A stretch of 64,000 nucleotides of DNA from Saturnia japonica. Taxonomy: Eukaryota; Arthropoda; Insecta; Lepidoptera; Saturniidae. The notes beneath the pieces are model-generated. The model worked only from the letters and a program-made list of their open reading frames with translations. It was not told the DNA's origin and did no database searches. Positions within the stretch are counted from its first letter, which is position 1; the number at the start of each line of letters is the position of its first letter. Both the position numbers and the translations under genes were made by a program. Shown here in pieces: positions 12,701 to 22,960 of this stretch. The stretch covers positions 14,981,327 through 15,045,326 of the forward strand of contig CM065313.1 in the NCBI GenBank assembly GCA_033032175.1. The letters run 5' to 3'.

Positions 12701-15700
12701 TTGTAGGATCAATATAACAGTAGCTGTACTTGGGTGAAATAATCTTTAGCGTAATATTTTATCATTAATAGATCTATTTGTGGATCAAGGCGCACCCTTG
12801 GCATTGGCAACATGGACGACCCCGCAAGGGTTAACTTTTCCCTGTGGTCTGTGATATAAAGTATGTATTTTTTATGTATCCTTTAGATCGATGTGATCCA
12901 ATATGGTAACATACTAAGCCTAGTGTGGGAACCAGCTCTCAAATGTAACTGCCGGAACATACTTTTATGTACTTGGTGCCAGATTTTTAACTTTAACGTG
13001 GAAGCCAGCCAGGGGGATATAAGAAAAAGCCGGTTAGCCGGTGCTACGGTTTCATAACAATGTTTTCCTTCACCGAAAGTTCAAGCTTATCGCAGGAATT
13101 CGAAGTGACGTCGGTCGAAGCGGTGTTTTCGGTGAGATTAGAAAAAAATTAAGGTACCGTTGATGGATCTTCAAGAGGCTTATCGAGTTCAGCTCTGCGT
13201 AAGAAAACGTTTCCGCGTGAGATACGCCACAGCATGCGTTCGAATGCGGGAACTCGTTCACGCTGTACCACACCAGCGACGAACCCAAGACGACCGCGAG
13301 TTGCGGCTTGCTGCCCGGTCTCATCTGATATCAATGACCTACACATAATAAGATTCAGATTAATAAAATTTTATAAAAACTTCAAATTATAATACTTGGC
13401 GTTATATATTTCTAATTTTTTTTTAATAACCATTTCCTAATGTTATCGCCCGCATAGCTCAAAGGTATTATTAGTCACAATAATTACCTACCTCCAACCT
13501 GTGTTGTACAGTCCTAAATGACTCGGACCATTAACGTAAGTTGTAACTTATACTATAAGATAAAATAAACATTAAAAAAGAAAAGAAATACAAATAAAAC
13601 TAAGTATTATATATACGTACCCTCATTAAATGTGGTTTACATTCAGTATGAAATATTTTAAGCTTTAGTAACCCATCCTGTTCAAGAACTGCTTCAATTA
13701 TTTGTAATCTTTGAAGGTTATTCTTAATTAAAATAATAATTATTACATTTAATCTGTTCAATTTACTTTATTGCTAAAAGAAGACAATTTTTTTTATACG
13801 TGTTTAACTGCTTTAATTGACTTACTTGGTCAAAGAGTCCATGCCAATTTCCTCTTGTGCGATGAAAAACGCCTCAGTCTTCTCGAGGACATGTCTTAAC
13901 TCGGTAAGTTCCAGAAAGTTCTGTTTCAAATTGACCGCGTTGTGTGACAGCTCTAGGATTTCGTTCTCCGTCTTTTCCAAATGTGCCTGAGAGAAATATT
14001 ATTATGATGGAAAACGTTATCTAATTATTGTTTATGTATAACAGACTAGGGCTATGATGAACAAGTAACAAATAATTGTATATAATGAGGTATTACGTGG
14101 GCCGCATATTTGAATAAAATAACCACTTATTAATTACCTATTACTTAGTAGGTCTAGTAGTTCGTTATTATCTTCAGCCATTCTCGATCTACTGTTGGAT
14201 AAAGACTGGTTAAAGACAATGCGCCTGATTGATCTGTAATTACCTTATGATCTTCAATCTTAGTACAAATATAAATGTATTATAGTCACAAAATTATACT
14301 TAGGTAGTTATTATTGGGGAAAATTTTTTTGGTTTGATTTGTTTTTTGTAAGTGGTCTCTCTGGTCCTGTTCACTACCCTTTTGACAACCTTATACTATA
14401 GTACCTATCCTGTTAAAAATTTCCACATCCGGAGCGTTCGCGGAAGGAAACTTCTCTCAAACCGGACTATCCTCGATCATTTAGGTTCCAAGTTGTGAGG
14501 ATGAACTCCATACTGATGGCGAGCGGTGCGATGGGAGAAAGTTGCAATAGGTATATCGAATAATTCCTCAGAACACCGCTCATTAGAAGTACAAATATAT
14601 CTTTTGCAGTACCCAGTGAATAAGTTACATTAGTTTGACATCACATCATATTGACGTAAATGTTACATATATGATATTAGGGTGATGTGTGTGTTCACTG
14701 GGTAGGTCAGTGTACTTACCTCAAGGTCGATGATTTCCCTTGGGTTAGGTGCTCTTGGAGCCTCCTTCACCGAGGGAACATGGACTCCATCCTTGTGCAC
14801 CTCCGCTTCAATGTACCGCAGTTTACGTTCCATTTCATCGCAACGACGTACCTCGTTAACGAATTTTCGTTGGAAAGCATTGACTTGTTGATTTAACTGT
14901 AAATAAATAAAGTTTATCGTAATTTTTATCTTTGCATAAATACTAAAATATTCATTTTCAATGTAATCTGTTTACCAACTGTAATGATAACTTTTTTTTT
15001 TAAAGAACTTTTGACCTAAGCCACGGATTGTCTGGTTTTTTTAAAGGTCGCACGATAAAGTAACGCTACTCTGCCATATGGTAAGTACCATCCAAAAACA
15101 ACAGTCACCTAGAGATCGGCAATCAATGGCCGGTATTCGCCATCATGCCGACCTGCAAACCTTTCAGCATCTGGATATACATTGGCAGATCTAAAAACGT
15201 GACAAATTAAATAAAGACACTGTGACGGGTTTATCGCCATGCGCATGGTAATCCCAAACCGTACATATCAGGGTACAGATCTCTACCACCCCATTTGATT
15301 AGTAGATTTGTTAAGCGACCAGACTAAGTTTGCCTCTATGGCAGCTGTTATTGGTAAATGGTGGTCGCGATCCAGTCGGACTCGGAAATAATTTTGTCAT
15401 GTTCTACCACCCAGCAACGCTATAGGAAAATATTAATCTTCAATTAAATAAGTTTACTAACTATAAAGATAAAATTCTCTTATTGAGAGACGAATGGTAT
15501 GGTATGGTATGGTACGGTGATGGTATCTTTATCGCTTCTAAAGACCGGTGTTATGTGTACATTTTTAATAATTTTCGAATTTGCTTGAGAATTTTAACAT
15601 AAAAATACCCCTATTTTTTTCAAAGCTTTTGAATATTATGAATCCAACAAGACAATTGCTTAATGTTATGGTGTATAATTGAATGTTTTTTTTTTTGTTG

Positions 15701-18700
15701 AGGAATTGTTCTTGTAATACCTTATACCTTGCTGTGTAGGGAATATAATTGTATACGATTTAGTACGATAATATTTAACTTGAAAGTATTAATATATACT
15801 TTACGATATTTGATGATATCGTATATTATCGAGCGAATGATTCAAAATTATCGATTTTTAAGGTTACACTCACTGTTGGTATCCCGCTGCTTTCATGGTC
15901 AACTACTTAAACCACAATGTGTTTAAAATGACCGAGTTATTGGTTACAAACAAGATCGATTAACATCGTGACGTTAGGCCAAATATTATTATAACTTTTT
16001 ATCAAATTACCGTTAAATTTTAACTAATCGATAGACTTTAAGAAAAACCATTCAATTTACAATTTTTTGAAATAGTACCAGCTTATGTGTAGTATACCAC
16101 TGCAAAGGCAAAGGTCGTATTGGCGATTTCAAACGCCGAGAAATCCAAAACTCTATAAAATTCTCACATACAAGAACATTTCTCAAGCGTTCAGGTTTCC
16201 TCACGATGTTTTCCTTCACCATCAGTTGACAGTGTTTAGGTACATACGAATTAGTAAATGTATCTAAGCCGCTCGATTGCCAAAAGCCTCGAAACCATCG
16301 CATTGTAGCAAAATATTGTTTCTACATTGTTTGAACAAAAACCGTTTCAGTTATTAAGAAGACTTATTTATAATTACCTACCTACTTGCGTCAACATTAC
16401 GAAGTTTATACATTGAACATACCTATCTGTAGTCTTGCGAAACGTTAATTATCAATTTATCTTTCCATTTATTATCATATTACCCGTGCATCATAGCATC
16501 GAAGTGCATTTATAAATACAATGGATTTTTTATGGTTCAGTGCCTCAACAGTAAGCTAATGGAACTCTTGTGGAATTAATATTAATATGTTGTACAAAAT
16601 GTATCTTCACTGGAATTCCTGACGGCTTTATTAGTCAAAATTTATTGAAAAACAATAAAAGTACCTATATAGCGAGATCTCTTTTTTTACTATGATAAAA
16701 AATCTTTGAATTAAATTTTAGAAATATTTTATAACAAAGAAAGATTTTAACTTAGAAAACATAAAAATCATTAATTTTAAATTATATGACGCGACGGTGA
16801 AAACGCATATTATATGACAAATTTTACTCGTTACTCAATTAGACTTTCCAACCGCGCCGCACCGTCCGTAGGTACTATTCCATGTCACACTAAAGTTTTA
16901 CCATGCATTCTCATACTGTATAACAATTATTAAAATTAGCCTATTACCTGTGATTAATCTATATTATATATTATTATAATGGTCAGTCAAGATTGTTTGT
17001 TCGAACGCGCTAATGTCTGAAACTTGCAGTCAGATTTCAAAATTATTTTTGCATTTGATAGCCTATAAATAGGCTTCACGCTACGACTCCAAGTAGCGGA
17101 GCAGTAAATATGAACGTGAAACAATCTGAGAAGCTGTAGGCAAGTACGGGTAGTGAGAACAATGATAGGCTACATGGGTGCGCTGGTGGCGTACGGCGCG
17201 ATGAAGAGTTTGTCGAATAAATTTAACAGGGGTGAAACCGAGAGGCACAGCTAGTAATAATAATAATAAAATAAACATCACCCGGTGTGGTGAGGTTAGG
17301 AACGAGCGTTGCGATTATATGGAAAGGGTTAAAAAAACAATATTCTTTTTAACTTTCAAATGCATTTCGATTTCAACCATTCTTTCCTAAGTTCTTCGAA
17401 TTTAAAATATGATTATATTAATTGCAAACTCTTTAATAATAATTTATGCAAATACATATATTTGAATGTAATAATTTGTTCTGACGGAACGGAACCTTCA
17501 AGGAGTAAGTCCTACTTGTTTTTTTTTTAAGTCTCTTTGTTTTCGTTTGTTCGTACTAGTCTTTGTATAGACTGAAGCGAAGTCAAGGACGACAAGTAGT
17601 TACAGAATAAATTTACCGACTTAAAGCTTGATCCTGCCTCAAGTAGAAATTATCTATCATCTACTTAAATAAATAAAATTATAGGGGTTTGCCGTTGTGC
17701 GCGCACACGCAAAAACTACTAAATAGATTTTTTAATTACTCATCACATAATTGGTCCTTTTTTTTAAATAATCACAATATCTTCATAAAAATTATTCTGT
17801 AGCTAAAGCGTACGGAGTCAACAATAAAATAAAGTTTGCTGAAATTCCTACTGTTAATATCGACTCGACATTCGACTTCAGTATAACAATAATTATATTA
17901 CTGAGTGCTAAGATTAGATTTTTATTTTTAACTCACAAATTATTAGAACAACAACAAAGTAATAGTTTTTCCTGTTATTGTACAGTACCATAAATATTAA
18001 TAATCTGTGACGAAGCAAATCATCTATTACAGGCAGTGGGTACGAGTCACTCTTAGTTATAGCATTCAATTTACGACATGTTAATAATTAAACTAAATAC
18101 TTTTTTCATTACTTAATATACATTGTATTTTATTATCTACCAGATACCTACCTATAACTATAACTAATACCTCCTATAACTATATAAATAAAATGATTGA
18201 GGTTTGCCGTGCTGCGCGCATCACGAAAAACTAACGCATAGATTTTGACTTTTTTTTGGTTTTACTCCAGCTACCAGTTTTTAAAAAGTATGATTTTTAT
18301 AACCACTGCGCGTTTTTCTGTCGTCCACGCGAGTGGAGACGCGGGCACAGCTATTACTTAAATAAATAATGTTGTGATCTGCAGCTTTAAGAAAGAAGAC
18401 AAAGTAAGTAACAAAAATGTAGAAAAAAGTAAAATTTAAGTTATAAAACGGAGGTAATTTTTTTTTCCTATTTCATAATTCTTTTTATTGTGACATCTAT
18501 AAAAAACACCCTTTCACCTCGTAGTAACATTTAAATGCTGTGTAAATTTATAAACCTGGGCAGAAGTAGCTCGAATTATTGCCACAAGTCTCTGACCTTG
18601 TATAAAACTATTTAAATGGAACTTTCAATGTACATGTAATGTACATATGAATTCCTTCAAGGCAATGTTTGCAGTGTACACACAGGCTAATTTATGCACA

Positions 18701-20394
18701 GGTTGTGTTGTCGAGGTGTCTCGGTTGCCGCGAGCGAGGAAAGGCCGTCCTCGCTGCCTTCATGGATCGACCAGAACTGCCACTATATGACCTTCTTTGT
18801 CACAGATATACTTGTACCAATAACTAGGTATTTATGCATAAAATAAATTGACCGTCGTTGACAATAAAATTACAATTTTACCACAGAAAGACAAATCAGA
18901 GTTTTATTTATACTAACCCTACTTCCTACTAATCTTATTAAGGCGAATGTTTGTGAGTGTGTTTATATGTTTGTTACTTCTTCACGCTCAAACGGCTGGA
19001 CCATTTTGATGAAATTTGGTATGAAGGTAGCCAAGGATTTTTTATATGTCTTTTAAATTATACGCGGGTTACTTGTTCGTTTGAACGCGCTAATCTTTGG
19101 AACTCGCTAACATGTCAGATTTGAAAATTCTGACTTGCATTTTATAGGCTAATTAGTGAGGAAGGTTATATATAGGCTTTAAAACCTCACACTACGACTC
19201 TAAGGAGCGGCGCAGGAACAATGCACGTCAAGGAATCTGGCAAGCTGGAGGCAAGTACGGGAAGTGAGAACGAAGATAGGCCAAACGAGTGCGTAAGCGG
19301 TGCCACGCGCCTTGGAGTGTTGATTGAATAAATTAAAAACGGGTGAAATCGTGGGGTACAGTCTTATCTATAAAATTAATAAAATTGAAGTGTCTGTTTG
19401 TAATGTCAAAATAACAGTTTTTTACTAAATGCATATGAAAGTATATACGATACCTATAACAAAAAGCCTATTTTTAAAATGTTTGTCTGTTTGTTCCGGG
19501 TTAAATCTCCGAAACGGTTGAACCGATTTTGACGGGACTTTCACTGATAGATAGATAGCTGATGACATAGGGAGTAACTTAGGCTACTTTTATTTTAGAC
19601 AAATAATTAGGGTTCCGCAAAAATAAAAAAAAACTGGTCATGATGTATCAATTCGGGCGCTTAAATGGCTTATGCTGAGTAAACCATAAGAGATATAACA
19701 AATTAATGTACTACATAATCATAGGCATTAAAAAGACCTACAAAAAAATTCGGCAGAATATACATATATCTTCTAAGGAACACCCATATTAAGCATTTTT
19801 ATCTTTAAAATAGCCGGGAGCGGGGGAGCAAGATTTGCGCAGGTATTCTGTAGGCCACGTGAGCGAAGCCACGGGCACAGCTAGTATACATATAAAAATA
19901 GATGTAGGTATGTTTATATACGTTTGACCAATCACCCTAAAAGTTAGTAGTAGATTACCTACGGGTTTTTTCGCGGTGAACGTGATTGGTGGCGCTATTG
20001 TCGGGTTACTGATATATTCAAGAGCAGAACAACGTCTGAAGAGCCAGCTAGTCTTTTATATAAATGATAATAATTACACAATATTAATGGAAAGGTAATA
20101 TTCCATTTTTATATCCAACAAAATTTGTAAAGAAAATAAAATAAATAAGGTGTTACAAAAATTACGAGATGTATCTTAAAAAAAAAAAGAAATGTACAAT
20201 CGAAAGTTAGTTCTTTGAGAAAGTCTGCTTGCAACATGTATATAGCTATTCACAACTTTAAACACAATAATACTTACATCTCTGAACTGTACACTGCCTG
20301 CTTCACCAAGTTCCGAGACGGAAGTGTAAGCTGCCTCGGGCTGAATGAAGAGCTGGCAGAGAGCCATCTCCTCACTGCGGAACATTGCCCCCAT
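619..20394 (-). CDS. Vha100: V-type H+-ATPase subunit a (Vo, 100/116 kDa), 13 coding exons, 3' end outside window
   Basis: Subunit a of the membrane Vo sector forms the proton half-channels next to the c-ring and anchors the stator; it acts in endomembranes and, in caterpillars, in midgut goblet-cell apical membrane. Coding exons (minus strand): 20394-20278, 14896-14720, 13986-13826, 13338-13158, 12154-11979, 10412-10200, 8619-8469, 7812-7439, 6819-6710, 6369-6242, 3549-3326, 1992-1761, 790-619. All junctions are GT-AG and phases match throughout. The product would be ~805 residues here plus a C-terminal tail; the family is usually 830-850. Residues 1-~370 are the cytosolic N-terminal domain with coiled-coil stretches, the rest the membrane domain. 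The TM7 motif [16 protein letters not shown] carries the essential arginine. Oddities: exon 5 lacks one base and reads into a stop, and the last exon ends at ...LRLHW with a donor, so the terminal exon is off-window. Which lepidopteran paralogue this is cannot be told. Confidence 0.96.
1761..1992 (-). CDS. Vha100: Vha100 coding exon 12 (aa 672-749), with the essential TM7 arginine
   Basis: The first ~40 residues are a variable acidic loop ([20 protein letters not shown]...). Then come [20 protein letters not shown] and [16 protein letters not shown]. The arginine of SYLRLW corresponds to the proton-transport arginine of yeast Vph1 (R735, from family knowledge). The acceptor is TTTAG and the donor GTATAC. 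It ends in phase 1. Confidence 0.96.
3326..3549 (-). CDS. Vha100: Vha100 coding exon 11 (aa 597-671)
   Basis: Encodes [20 protein letters not shown]...[14 protein letters not shown] followed by the helix [20 protein letters not shown] and a basic KKKDAK end. The acceptor is TTCCAG and the donor GTATTA. It ends in phase 0. Confidence 0.95.
4245..4460 (+). repeat. tRNA-derived SINE
   Basis: Contains an A-box-like TAGCTCAGTGGTAGCTC and a B-box-like GAGTTCGAATC at tRNA spacing, then a body with GACGAAAAACCATCGTGATG. A second copy lies at 38490-38660 with the same order (GGCTCAGTGGTA, GAGTTTGAATCC, GACGAAGGAAAACATCGTGA). The tRNA fold is not intact, so it is not a tRNA gene. It lies in Vha100 intron 11 (between coding exons 11 and 10). 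Confidence 0.65.
4461..6241. other. Vha100 intron sequence without recognisable features
   Basis: AT-rich, many stops in all frames, no repeat family recognised apart from the SINE just before it. It lies between coding exons 11 and 10. Confidence 0.6.
6242..6369 (-). CDS. Vha100: Vha100 coding exon 10 (aa 554-597)
   Basis: Encodes [20 protein letters not shown] and then [20 protein letters not shown], a conserved membrane helix. The acceptor is TTTCAG and the donor GTAATT. It ends in phase 1. Confidence 0.95.
6710..6819 (-). CDS. Vha100: Vha100 coding exon 9 (aa 518-554)
   Basis: Encodes [20 protein letters not shown] then [17 protein letters not shown], a membrane helix of the Vo domain. 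The acceptor is TTATAG and the donor GTGAGT. It ends in phase 2 inside the final asparagine codon. Confidence 0.95.
6877..7200 (+). mobile_element. Non-LTR retrotransposon C-terminal relic (CR1-like)
   Basis: Frame 6877-7092 reads [20 protein letters not shown]...[19 protein letters not shown], the common LINE ORF2 ending (ARTK...F..S...R...LWN.LP..VFP). It is degraded by stops and frameshifts. A relative lies at 9300-9600. Located in Vha100 intron 8. Confidence 0.6.
7439..7812 (-). CDS. Vha100: Vha100 coding exon 8 (aa 393-517)
   Basis: Largest coding exon (374 nt). It starts [20 protein letters not shown], giving the first two transmembrane helices with the conserved FGDxGHG motif. It continues into [20 protein letters not shown] and the loop IFGSSW...[12 protein letters not shown]. 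The acceptor is TTTCAG and the donor GTGAGT. Confidence 0.96.
8469..8619 (-). CDS. Vha100: Vha100 coding exon 7 (aa 343-393)
   Basis: Encodes [20 protein letters not shown] followed by [20 protein letters not shown] and [10 protein letters not shown], the link from the cytosolic domain to the first membrane helix. The acceptor is ACACAG and the donor GTAAAC. It is 151 nt and ends in phase 1. Confidence 0.95.
8939..9020 (-). repeat. tRNA-derived SINE head
   Basis: The minus strand has GTGGCTCAGTGGTTGCATAC (A box) and GCGGGTTCGATCCCC (B box), separated like a tRNA internal promoter. The 3' half is not tRNA-like. A related diverged copy with GGGTTTGATT is at 34740-34815. In Vha100 intron 6. Confidence 0.6.
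9300..9600 (+). mobile_element. Non-LTR retrotransposon C-terminal relic (CR1-like), second copy
   Basis: Reads [20 protein letters not shown]... then VKRHL*, followed by a 3' tail with GCCGATGATATTGGATTACA. Same family as 6877-7200, diverged. It lies in the intron between Vha100 coding exons 7 and 6. Confidence 0.55.
10200..10412 (-). CDS. Vha100: Vha100 coding exon 6 (aa 272-342)
   Basis: Encodes [20 protein letters not shown]...[26 protein letters not shown], the returning helical arm and the strongly conserved globular end of the cytosolic domain. It is 213 nt, phase 0 on both sides, with acceptor TTTACAG and donor GTAAGTT. Confidence 0.96.
11265..11410 (+). mobile_element. LINE 3'-terminal relic
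   Basis: Reads [31 protein letters not shown] then stop and a TGTGTATGTATATG tail. This is a frequent lepidopteran LINE ending (…SAYPxGK-stop followed by TATGT repeats). Truncated; in Vha100 intron 5. Confidence 0.6.
11979..12154 (-). CDS. Vha100: Vha100 coding exon 5 (aa 213-271), with a -1 frameshift
   Basis: The exon starts [20 protein letters not shown] and continues to ...HASLYPCP in one frame, then [20 protein letters not shown] in another. Flanking exons are both phase 0, so the exon should be a multiple of three (177 nt), but it is 176 nt. The change of frame falls between 12046 and 12044; the uncorrected frame meets TGA at 12016-12014. Splice sites are normal (ATACAG acceptor, GTATGT donor). 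Possible causes are an assembly or read error, a real null mutation, or early pseudogene decay. Other exons show no damage, which favours an error or a recent event. Confidence 0.9.
13158..13338 (-). CDS. Vha100: Vha100 coding exon 4 (aa 152-212)
   Basis: Encodes ...[20 protein letters not shown] and ...[20 protein letters not shown], among the most conserved blocks of the cytosolic domain. The acceptor is TGTGTAG and the donor ACG|GTACCT is a weak match to consensus. A longer-looking open frame overlapping it at 13070-13324 is a shadow. SINE-like sequence containing TGTTTTCCTTCACC lies within 20-120 nt downstream of the donor. Confidence 0.95.
13826..13986 (-). CDS. Vha100: Vha100 coding exon 3 (aa 99-152)
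   Basis: Encodes [20 protein letters not shown]...[14 protein letters not shown], a coiled-coil-like segment of the N-terminal arm. The acceptor is CTCTCAG and the donor is GTAAGTC. It is 161 nt and ends in phase 2, completed as lysine by the first base of exon 4. Confidence 0.95.
14720..14896 (-). CDS. Vha100: Vha100 coding exon 2 (aa 40-98)
   Basis: Encodes [20 protein letters not shown]..., the first helical arm of the cytosolic domain, rich in charged heptads. The acceptor TTTACAG precedes 14896 and the donor GTAAGT follows 14720. It is 177 nt, phase 0 on both sides. The intron before it (14897-20277) is 5.4 kb and filled with short repeats. Confidence 0.95.
15000..15420. repeat. Possible SINE/short interspersed repeat, unclassified
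   Basis: GC-richer island in an AT-rich intron, with no open frame; it includes CGGTATTCGCCATCATGCCG and TTTATCGCCATGCGCATGGT. No second copy is recognised in the window. Confidence 0.25.
15487..15527. repeat. (ATGGT)n microsatellite
   Basis: Short pentamer array GGTATGGTATGGTATGGTAC that decays into single variants. In Vha100 intron 1. Confidence 0.8.
16995..17275 (+). repeat. Lepidopteran interspersed repeat, family B
   Basis: Starts TTGTTCGAACGCGCTAATGT, contains GCAAGTACGGGTAGTGAGAA and ends GGTGAAACCGAGAGGCACAG CTAGT. Other copies: 19076-19368 (+), 30995-31210 (-), 32235-32760 (+, interrupted). All are non-coding and diverged. Ending in CACAGCTAGT, like family A, suggests a common retrotransposon 3' end. 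Confidence 0.7.
18920..19080 (+). repeat. Lep1-type short repeat
   Basis: Starts CCTACTAATCTTATTAAGGC and contains ACTTCTTCACGCTCAAACGG and TTTTGATGAAATTTGGTATG, a pattern very common in Lepidoptera. A copy of the opposite end (GTAACAGACAGACAGAGTTA then TAATATTAGTATGGAT) is at 50085-50175. Confidence 0.6.
19076..19368 (+). repeat. Lepidopteran interspersed repeat, family B, second copy
   Basis: Matches 16995-17275 along its length (GAACGCGCTAATC, GGCAAGTACGGGAAGTGAGA, ACGGGTGAAATCGTGGGGTA). It abuts a family A element, so repeats are stacked here. Confidence 0.7.
19370..19885 (+). repeat. Lepidopteran interspersed repeat, family A
   Basis: Order: AAATTGAAGTGTCTGTTTG, GGTTGAACCGATTTTGACGG, CAATTCGGGCGCTTAAATGG, AAGGAACACCCAT, and end GCCACGGGCACAGCTAGT. 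Copies: 20582-21126 (+), 33403-33911 (-), 40495-40621 (+, fragment), 56940-57425 (-). Non-coding; probably a SINE or an RTE 3' tail. Confidence 0.75.
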
Positions 20395-20423
20395 ATTGAT
20401 GGTTTATTGTGTCCCCTTGTTTT
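20278..20423 (-). CDS. Vha100: Vha100 exon with start codon (aa 1-39) plus 29 nt of 5' UTR
   Basis: The reading starts at the ATG 20394-20392 and gives [18 protein letters not shown]..., the conserved N-terminus of subunit a. The exon is bounded upstream by a TTTCAG acceptor, with exon sequence from 20423, and ends at GAT before GTAAGT at 20277. The upstream AG means at least one more non-coding 5' exon exists. Exon phase is 0 at the 3' end. Confidence 0.95.
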
Positions 20424-20581
20424 CTGAAATAGAAAAGACAATATTGAATTTTTACGATCTAAATAAAAGCAATTTGCAGGAGTGGTCCGTTTGATCCACC
20501 TACAATAAGTCTTATAGTTCTCCTATAAAAAGGTTTTATCGAGGTGTATTAATAGGTAATACGAATCTGTGGTGTACGTAA

Positions 20582-21126
20582 CCTATACAATTAATAAAAT
20601 TGAAGTGTCTGTTTGTAATGTCAAATAACAGTTTTTTTACTAAATGCATATGAAAGAATATACGATATATATAACAAAACACCTTTTTTTTATTTTGTCT
20701 GTCTGTCTTTTTGTATGTCTGCCTGTCTGTTTGTTCCGGGTAATCTTTGAAACGATTGGAACGATTATGATGTGACTTTGACCGCCATATAGCTGATGTT
20801 ATGAGTAACTTAGGCTACTTCATTTTAGAAAAAGAATTATGGTTCCGCGCAAATTAAAAAAAAGGACTGGTCATGGTGAATCAATTCGGGCGCTTAAATG
20901 GCTTACATTAACTAAACCATAAAAGATATATCAAATTATGTAATACATAATTTTAGATTTTTCAAAGACCTACAAAAAAATCAATTGATGAATAATATGT
21001 CTATCTTCCAAAGAACACCCACAATAAGCATGTAACCGATAGCGGGAGTAGGTACCACGATTCACGCGTATGCCCGATCGACGGCATTATTTAGTCCACG
21101 CGAACGAAGTCGCGAACACAGCTAGT
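20582..21126 (+). repeat. Lepidopteran interspersed repeat, family A, second copy
   Basis: Same order of blocks as 19370-19885, in the same orientation ~1.2 kb away. It sits just upstream of the Vha100 start exon and therefore in its 5' UTR intron. Diverged by scattered substitutions and small indels. Confidence 0.75.
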
Positions 21127-21331
21127 TAAAAATAAGCACGTAGCAATGACTACATGAATAAGGTTTACCATACTTCAAATAAGCAATAAAAAAAAACAGT
21201 TTTTTTACAGCTTCTCCGTGACTTGGGGGCGAGCGCTTAAGGCCCTCAGCCACGAAATTCAATCCATCGCCCGTCTGATATATATGCAGGTCTGCGTAAA
21301 TATAAACTGTGGATATGCACCAACTGAGTGG

Positions 21332-21492
21332 CTAGCCAAGTTACCTTTCTACAATCATTAACGCTAACGAAAATAAAAAAAATGTTTGAAATTTACCTAT
21401 CTAATCTCGTGATTTAACTTTGAGATATGTCAAATCCATAAAAAACATCATTTTCGTAAGCGTTAACGATTGTAGAAAGGCAACTTTGCTAG
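21332..21492. mobile_element. MITE with ~42-bp terminal inverted repeats
   Basis: The left end CTAGCCAAGTTACCTTTCTA and the right end (reverse complement) CTAGCAAAGTTGCCTTTCTA match over ~40 nt up to ...AACGAAAAT. The core of about 80 nt is AT-rich and has no ORF. Total length is 161 bp. It would need a transposase from elsewhere; the superfamily cannot be assigned. Confidence 0.8.
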
Positions 21493-22960
21493 GGCTCCTG
21501 ATCCCATAATACGACGCGCATATGCGAGTTGCTACTTGACGCGGTCAGATTTTTCACCATTATGAAACCCAATCAGTAGGTACAACCCTACCGACCCGCA
21601 AAATTATACTAAAAAACTATATCTAATATAACTATAACTCGGTCTATAATCTAAATTCAATGATTGTTATTCGTCCTACTACGACCTGACATGATCTGAA
21701 AAAATATTATAAGAAATGCAATTCCAGGAATCAGCAATATGATCTAAGAAAATTTGTATGTTGGTAAGTACTTATTATCACAATACCTACGAATGAAATA
21801 ATTATTACCAGGAGTAATAGTATTTAATAATAACGGTAAAATCAAATAACAATATTATTATATCAGTATAATTATTATTTAATGATCTAATATCATCTAA
21901 CAACTAGAATTAAAGTTACATAACCTTTATAACGTGTACCCGTATGGTGTATACCATGAAAAGTTTAAACGCAAAACCGACATACCTTAAATGACAGGGT
22001 TAACAAGTATTTAGCGAGTCTAGTTTTTTCTCTCATTTTGATATGCATTTAGGCCAACGTGTAACATTGTATCTACATAATTACACATGTATAGTGACTG
22101 TTTTATTTATATTATTTATTCAAGAACCAATCTGCTGGGTGTATAGGCCAAGACTGCAGTGTCCTTCTGGATCAGGACCACCACACATCAGGCACCCGCT
22201 ATAGTGGTAGTCTTAGGAATGTCGTTCCGGGATTGATCATCGATAAATCAAGAGAGGTACAGATAAATTTCTTTGGAGATTTCTAGAGAGAAGTAGAGTA
22301 CTTAGGGCAACCCGATCGGTGGAATACATCGACCCTACAGAATATCGCAGCCAAACAATCTTGTTTCTTTCAAACATTCTTGTCACCTCTTTGGTTTCCA
22401 CTTTCCAGAACTCTTTGGGGTACGGCGGGTTTACGGGCGGCAACATGCGAGTGATTAGTGTATTACACGCATCTATAGGCTATGGTAGCCACTTACTATC
22501 AGGAGGACCGTATGCTTGTTTGCTACATTTATTTTGTAGCATAAAAAAAGATCCAGTTGACAAGAGACTCGCAAGTCGGTATGTCAATGATCACGGGTTA
22601 TGTTTGGATTGTCCTGTGCTTACCAGCTGATGTTACCTACCTGATCCAGGTATAGTAGCGTCATTATGCAGTGTTATAATAAAAAAAACTTACTCTAGCT
22701 CAAACAACACATGAAATTATCAGTTTTTCGCAATGATACGGAAAATCGAGTTGAAAATAACAATGGCATAGTTTTTTTTTTTTAATCATCTACATTATAT
22801 TATACCATACAAATTGAAATATCTTTACAATTACGTGCACAGTAGCTGTTTCGTTAAAACACCTGTCTCAAATTGTGTCGCGTTTATTTAAATGACATTT
22901 GGTTATATGACAGTTGTTAATTACAGTAAAGGATACGTTATAATCTTCGTACTTGTAATA

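Noticed and set aside
13070..13324. 84-codon minus-strand open frame beside Vha100 exon 4
   Set aside because: Shadow frame of exon 4; the conserved protein is in another frame with proper splice sites.
22237..22630. Overlapping open frames on both strands (69 and 103 codons)
   Set aside because: The plus frame ends in a common lepidopteran repeat (GGATTGTCCTGTGCTTACCA); no domain is recognised in either frame, so I did not call a gene.
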